Shown piece by piece: positions 61,121 through 64,000 of a stretch of 64,000 nt of DNA. This stretch comes from Cristatella mucedo. Taxonomy: Eukaryota; Bryozoa; Phylactolaemata; Cristatellidae. The notes beneath the pieces were generated by a model. That model was not told the DNA's origin, searched no databases, and saw nothing but the letters and a program-made list of their open reading frames with translations. The translations under genes were made by a program, and so were the position numbers. The stretch's first letter is position 1, and the number at the start of each line of letters is the position of its first letter. The DNA lies in the NCBI GenBank assembly GCA_009760855.2, contig WPIO01000168.1, forward strand, positions 55,001 to 119,000, written 5' to 3'.

Positions 61121-61762
61121 GTTAATTGATTAGGGCTGGTTGGAGGCTGGCAGCTCATGGAGGCACAAGCGTCAGAGGATGCAACGGAAGCAAACTCAGA
61201 GCGAGTACGTCATTCAGGGCTTCTCAGCCCTGCTCAGCAGAAGAGCAGCCAATCGTCGCGAACCACGTGAGCAACTGTAACGTAGCAGCGGAACGATGTC
61301 GCTCTGCTTCACGGAATTCCTGGGGAATGTAAGGATCGTGCACTCATTGCACGATTGTAGCGTCCGTAGTGCGTGAGCGTCTCACACGTCTCACCAATGT
61401 GCAGAGACTGGAAACTTCCGGTTACTAATTTTCAGTTACGACTTCGCCGCTTCAGGAGTCAGCATTCAGTCGCCCACGCCGCCTGGGCGGCATCGATGAA
61501 TTGATTCACTCGCTACACCCACCTAGCTGGTTGTAGGGAGCTGCTGTTAACTGGCATAGACATGCATAGACATCTCTTGGAGAACAGTAGCTCGTTCTTA
61601 GAACGAATGAAGCGAGGGGCGAAAGTCAGTTCGAAAGCTCTCCGTTCGCTCTGTACGACCTGGAGCCTCTCATCGTTCATCATTCGTCATTCCATTTGTT
61701 TGCGCCTCAAATCCTTTGGACACCGTGCCTTTAGTTCGCATGCTCCCAAAGCCGGCAACTTG
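61121..61762. other. Mostly unassigned; LINE-A scrap
   Basis: 61705-61760 matches LINE-A ('CCTCAAATCCTTTGGACACCGTGCCTTTAGTTCGCATGCTCCCAAAGCC'). The rest is moderately GC-rich, with short frames only. Confidence 0.45.
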
Positions 61763-61854
61763 CAGGGGCTCGTGGGCGCGATGGCGCCGAGACTAGATGA
61801 ACCATGCCCCCTCAAGCGAGTTGCCGCGATGAAAACGAAGACGGCTGTATTGTA

Positions 61855-61937
61855 CCATTTGCAGCAAATGTGAAGCGCCTAGAAAGAGATTGGGTTCTCT
61901 GAGGGCGCTTTATCAAGTGCATTATTATTATTATCAT
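61855..61937 (+). mobile_element. LINE-A 3' tail within repeat U
   Basis: 'TTTGCAGCAAATGTGAAGCGCCTAGAAAGAGATTGGGTTCTCTGAGGGCGC', then (ATT)n. Confidence 0.9.
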
Positions 61938-62261
61938 GTGCATGCAATGCGGGCGAGCGTACATGCGTACATACGGTTGTAGCGCTAGCCATCGTGGAAG
62001 CAGCCTCGGAGGAGCGCCAGTAGAGAGAAGAAGAGAGAGGGGATAGCAGAAGAGCGAGGGGATAGCGTCTACACAGGCCCCTGGACCCTGGCAGAAAGTA
62101 GTTCACTGCAGGACTAGCTGGTCCTAAGAGCGCAGGTGACCCGCTACAATTAAATCCAGCTTCGTTAGCCGATCCAGTCCAGCTGCAACGCTTAAGGAGG
62201 CGGTACTCAGCGCGCCCGTTGGCCGTTTGGAGTGGTGAGTCCGGCTGGGGGCGGAACCACA

Positions 62262-62285
62262 TTGTGGGCGTGGCCACGCCCACAA
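62262..62285. promoter_or_regulatory. 24-bp perfect palindrome with two GC boxes
   Basis: The core is GTGGGCGTGGCCACGCCCAC (62264-62283), extended by TT/AA. GGGCGTGG matches Sp/KLF-type GC boxes in both orientations. Could be a dimeric binding site; no assayed function. Confidence 0.6.
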
Positions 62286-62324
62286 CTTCGCAGCCGACTG
62301 ACGTCACATCTGACTTGGGGTGAC

Positions 62325-62590
62325 AGTTAAAAAAAGGCTAAAAATGCATCTATTTATCACAGAATTTAATTAGTCCATGTGATTAGTTGTTTGTGCTTAT
62401 GCGTGCACACGCTGTGCATGCTGTCATTAACCATATTTGCATGCTGACCCTGTGCATATTGCCTCCAACCACGTTATGCTTGTTTCGTTGAGAATGCTAT
62501 CTGTAACCATTCGATCGTGCTTTCTTTACAGCTTATATAAAGTGCCTAGAAAGAGATTATTTTGAAGGTGCTATACAAATTTATTAGTGT
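62325..62590 (+). mobile_element. LINE-A 3' UTR and tail
   Basis: 'AAAAATGCATCTATTTATCACAG', 'CATATTTGCATGCTGACCCTGTGC', and 'AAGTGCCTAGAAAGAGATTATTTTGAAGGTGCTATACAAATTTATTAG'. Confidence 0.85.
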
Positions 62591-62699
62591 TAATCCACCT
62601 GACCCATTTCTGTCCTCGAATGACCTCTCGGCAGCTGGCCTTGCGTAACTAATTTATTGATAATCCTAACTGAAAGGCTTACGAATCGGGTTGAATAGC

Positions 62700-62933
62700 C
62701 TGATTACCTATTGGCAAATCAGTACCCTACAGATTGCCTTCTGAGGACCTTCGTGAGTGGCTCCCAAGGTATCATGCTGCGTCTCGCATTCAAGGTTTTG
62801 TCACTCACTTTTAGCTTTGTGCATTCTCTTGCTCCAGCCTAGCTACTTCGAACTACTTTCCCTAAGGCTAGGCACATTCCTCCGCTCTTCTGATGTAAGT
62901 CGAGCAGCAGTGCCTCCAGGCAACCTCAAATCC
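62700..62933 (+). mobile_element. LINE-A coding-end fragment, split by SINE-1
   Basis: 'GTTTTGTCACTCACTTTTAGCTTTGTGCATTCTCTTGCTCCAGCCTAGC' to 'CAACCTCAAATCC'. Continues after the SINE at 63098 (AAATCCTTTCGTGACTGCC...GTAAGCTCCCATAGCCCAGAACTC) to about 63230. Confidence 0.78.
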
Positions 62934-63097
62934 GAAAAGTCGGGCTGATGTGGCCCGCCGGCCAAGGTGCTCGCCGCTACCAAGGTCAAGGTGAATGAAT
63001 ATGATAATTTGGTCCTTGGCTCGAGCAACGTGGTATATTTGAAGCGTCTGAATAGAAATTAAGTTGTCTCGGGGCACTATACAAATGAACTATATTT
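62934..63097 (+). mobile_element. SINE-1 copy with TSD
   Basis: Degenerate tRNA-like head (A box worn; GGCTCGAGC of the B box at about 63018) and tail 'GAAGCGTCTGAATAGAAATTAAGTTGTCTCGGGGCACTATACAAATGAAC'. AAATCC at 62928-62933 and 63098-63103 is the target duplication inside LINE-A. Confidence 0.82.
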
Positions 63098-63231
63098 AAA
63101 TCCTTTCGTGACTGCCTTTTGTTTGTAAGCTCCCATAGCCCAGAACTCACTCTGACGTCACGACACCCACGACTTTCGACATTTAAAAAGAAGCTAAAAC
63201 GTAACTGCACCGAGCGAAATTCCACCGTGTG
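63098..63231 (+). mobile_element. LINE-A fragment (continuation)
   Basis: Continues 62700-62933: 'CATTTAAAAAGAAGCTAAAACGTAACTGCACCG'. Confidence 0.7.
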
Positions 63232-63440
63232 CATGTAACCAATCAGAGAAGAGCGGTCGCACTCTAGCACTGTAACCCACAAGAGAAGAATGATCGTACT
63301 GTAGCACTGTAACCAATCTATCTGAGAAGAGCGATCGCACTGTAGCACTGCAACTAATCAGATAAGAGCGATAAGCACTGCAACCAATCGGAGAAGAGCA
63401 ATCGTACCATAGCACTACTGATCAGAGAAGAGCAGAGCCA
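63232..63440. repeat. Minisatellite of ~42-bp units with CCAAT
   Basis: Five units of the form 'AGCACTGTAACCAATC.GAGAAGAGCGATCGCACTGT', each with CCAAT (or a variant), of uneven length. Confidence 0.9.
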
Positions 63441-63880
63441 CCTAAAACCCTGGATGTTACAGTATCTTGTAAAGGGGCTCTGGCTTCGTGCGATTTCTGC
63501 CACAAGCACAGCTATTGCAGTGGATTTCACACGTCAGATTGAGATCGACTAAACTGAATGAGCTGCTGCTTCCGTCGGGGTTCGGAACTGCTTCTATCGC
63601 AGTCCAGGTATACTGTCTATAACATACGAAGTTATCAATCGATTTTATCACCTCAGCAGCTATTAATAATAAAGTCCCGACGGTCTTTAGTCCGGCTATG
63701 CATTTAGCTTAACCTCGGGCGCGACGTTTTACGTAAGCAACTTTCTGGCTCAAGAGCTAGGCAGACCACCGTGGGCCAGTGGCCCCTTCTACTGCAGCTA
63801 GAGGACAACGGAAGAGGCAAAACTACAGTACTTCCGCTCAGTATATCGGGATCGCGTTAGAATAAACTCTGGAGCCCTGT
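63441..63880. other. No recognisable feature
   Basis: Short frames only. Confidence 0.35.
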
Positions 63881-63884
63881 GAGC

Positions 63885-64000
63885 TGAAGTTCGTACATTG
63901 ACAGACTCATTATCTCTTGTGACTCATGTGCATGGCCCTACCCACATCAAGGGTCACACACTCGACCAAATTTTCTCATATAACTGCACTTTGTCATCAC
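63885..64000 (+). mobile_element. LINE-A endonuclease fragment at window edge
   Basis: Matches the LINE-A endonuclease stretch at 49300-49400 (ACTGACTCTTTGTCTCTTGTGGCTCACGTGCATG). In sense it reads TDSLSLVTHVHGPTHIKG followed by HTLDQIFSYNC, with one frame change near the start. It probably continues beyond the window and may be a longer copy. Confidence 0.8.

Larger units (their letters stand above)
61763..62300. repeat. Repeat U, copy 2
   Basis: Counterpart of 6143-6560, split by a LINE-A tail at 61855-61937. Ends in the 24-bp palindrome at 62262-62285. Copy 1 has only a worn version of the palindrome. Confidence 0.6.

Overview
The window looks like repeat-rich nuclear DNA of a metazoan. 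Exons are spliced with GT-AG introns, there are no operons or bacterial signals, and most of the sequence is decayed retrotransposon. Animal lineage cannot be fixed from the sequence; a non-bilaterian or other invertebrate is plausible. The best host gene is an LRRC46-like leucine-rich-repeat gene (+), split into five exons between 11252 and 23570, whose introns are packed with retroelement debris.

Two non-LTR families of CR1/L2 type dominate. I call them LINE-A (3' end 'GCGCCTAGAAAGAGATT...' followed by ATT repeats) and LINE-B (3' end '...ACGGAGATA' followed by ATTAC repeats). Best copies are LINE-A at 51477-53028 (-, 431-residue open frame), LINE-A at 60092-61120 (+), LINE-B at 25080-28830 (+, endonuclease plus reverse transcriptase) and LINE-B at 48300-49090 (+). 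A tRNA-derived SINE with clear A and B boxes (9066, 17581, 43189, 48153, 62934) carries a LINE-A-like 3' tail. The families are nested in each other in both directions.

A nearly complete Ty3/Gypsy-like LTR retrotransposon occupies 29917-34547, with two LTRs, a 5-bp target duplication, and gag, protease, RT, RNase H and integrase in order. It is broken by frameshifts, a stop and a lost integrase catalytic residue. It still shows a possible -1 frameshift signal at the gag-pol junction: an A_AAA_AAC slippery site followed by a predicted H-type pseudoknot.

From about 29 to 59.5 kb the window carries repeated non-LINE modules. Unit R (29293-35430 interrupted by the LTR element; 43440-44990; 53870-55395) contains a conserved 115-nt candidate first exon. 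Unit P (45725-47850; 55615-57640) contains a two-exon gene on the minus strand of unknown, probably beta-propeller-like, type. Copy 1 is open for 299 codons, copy 2 is frameshifted, and both keep a CACGTG/ETS/GTTGCC promoter block. Unit E (35510-36478; 58940-59430) contains minus-strand exons with conserved lengths (77 and 126 nt) and phases. This suggests tandem duplication of a roughly 10-kb segment, later invaded by retroelements.

The left end (1-8 kb) holds a GC-rich possible gene end with a poly(A) signal, a LINE-B relic, a Tc1/mariner scrap, a degenerate satellite-like tract, and a CpG-rich region with a 27-bp perfect inverted repeat. A promoter-like repeat there (6143-6560) recurs at 61763-62300. 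No rRNA, tRNA gene, CRISPR array or prokaryotic feature was seen.
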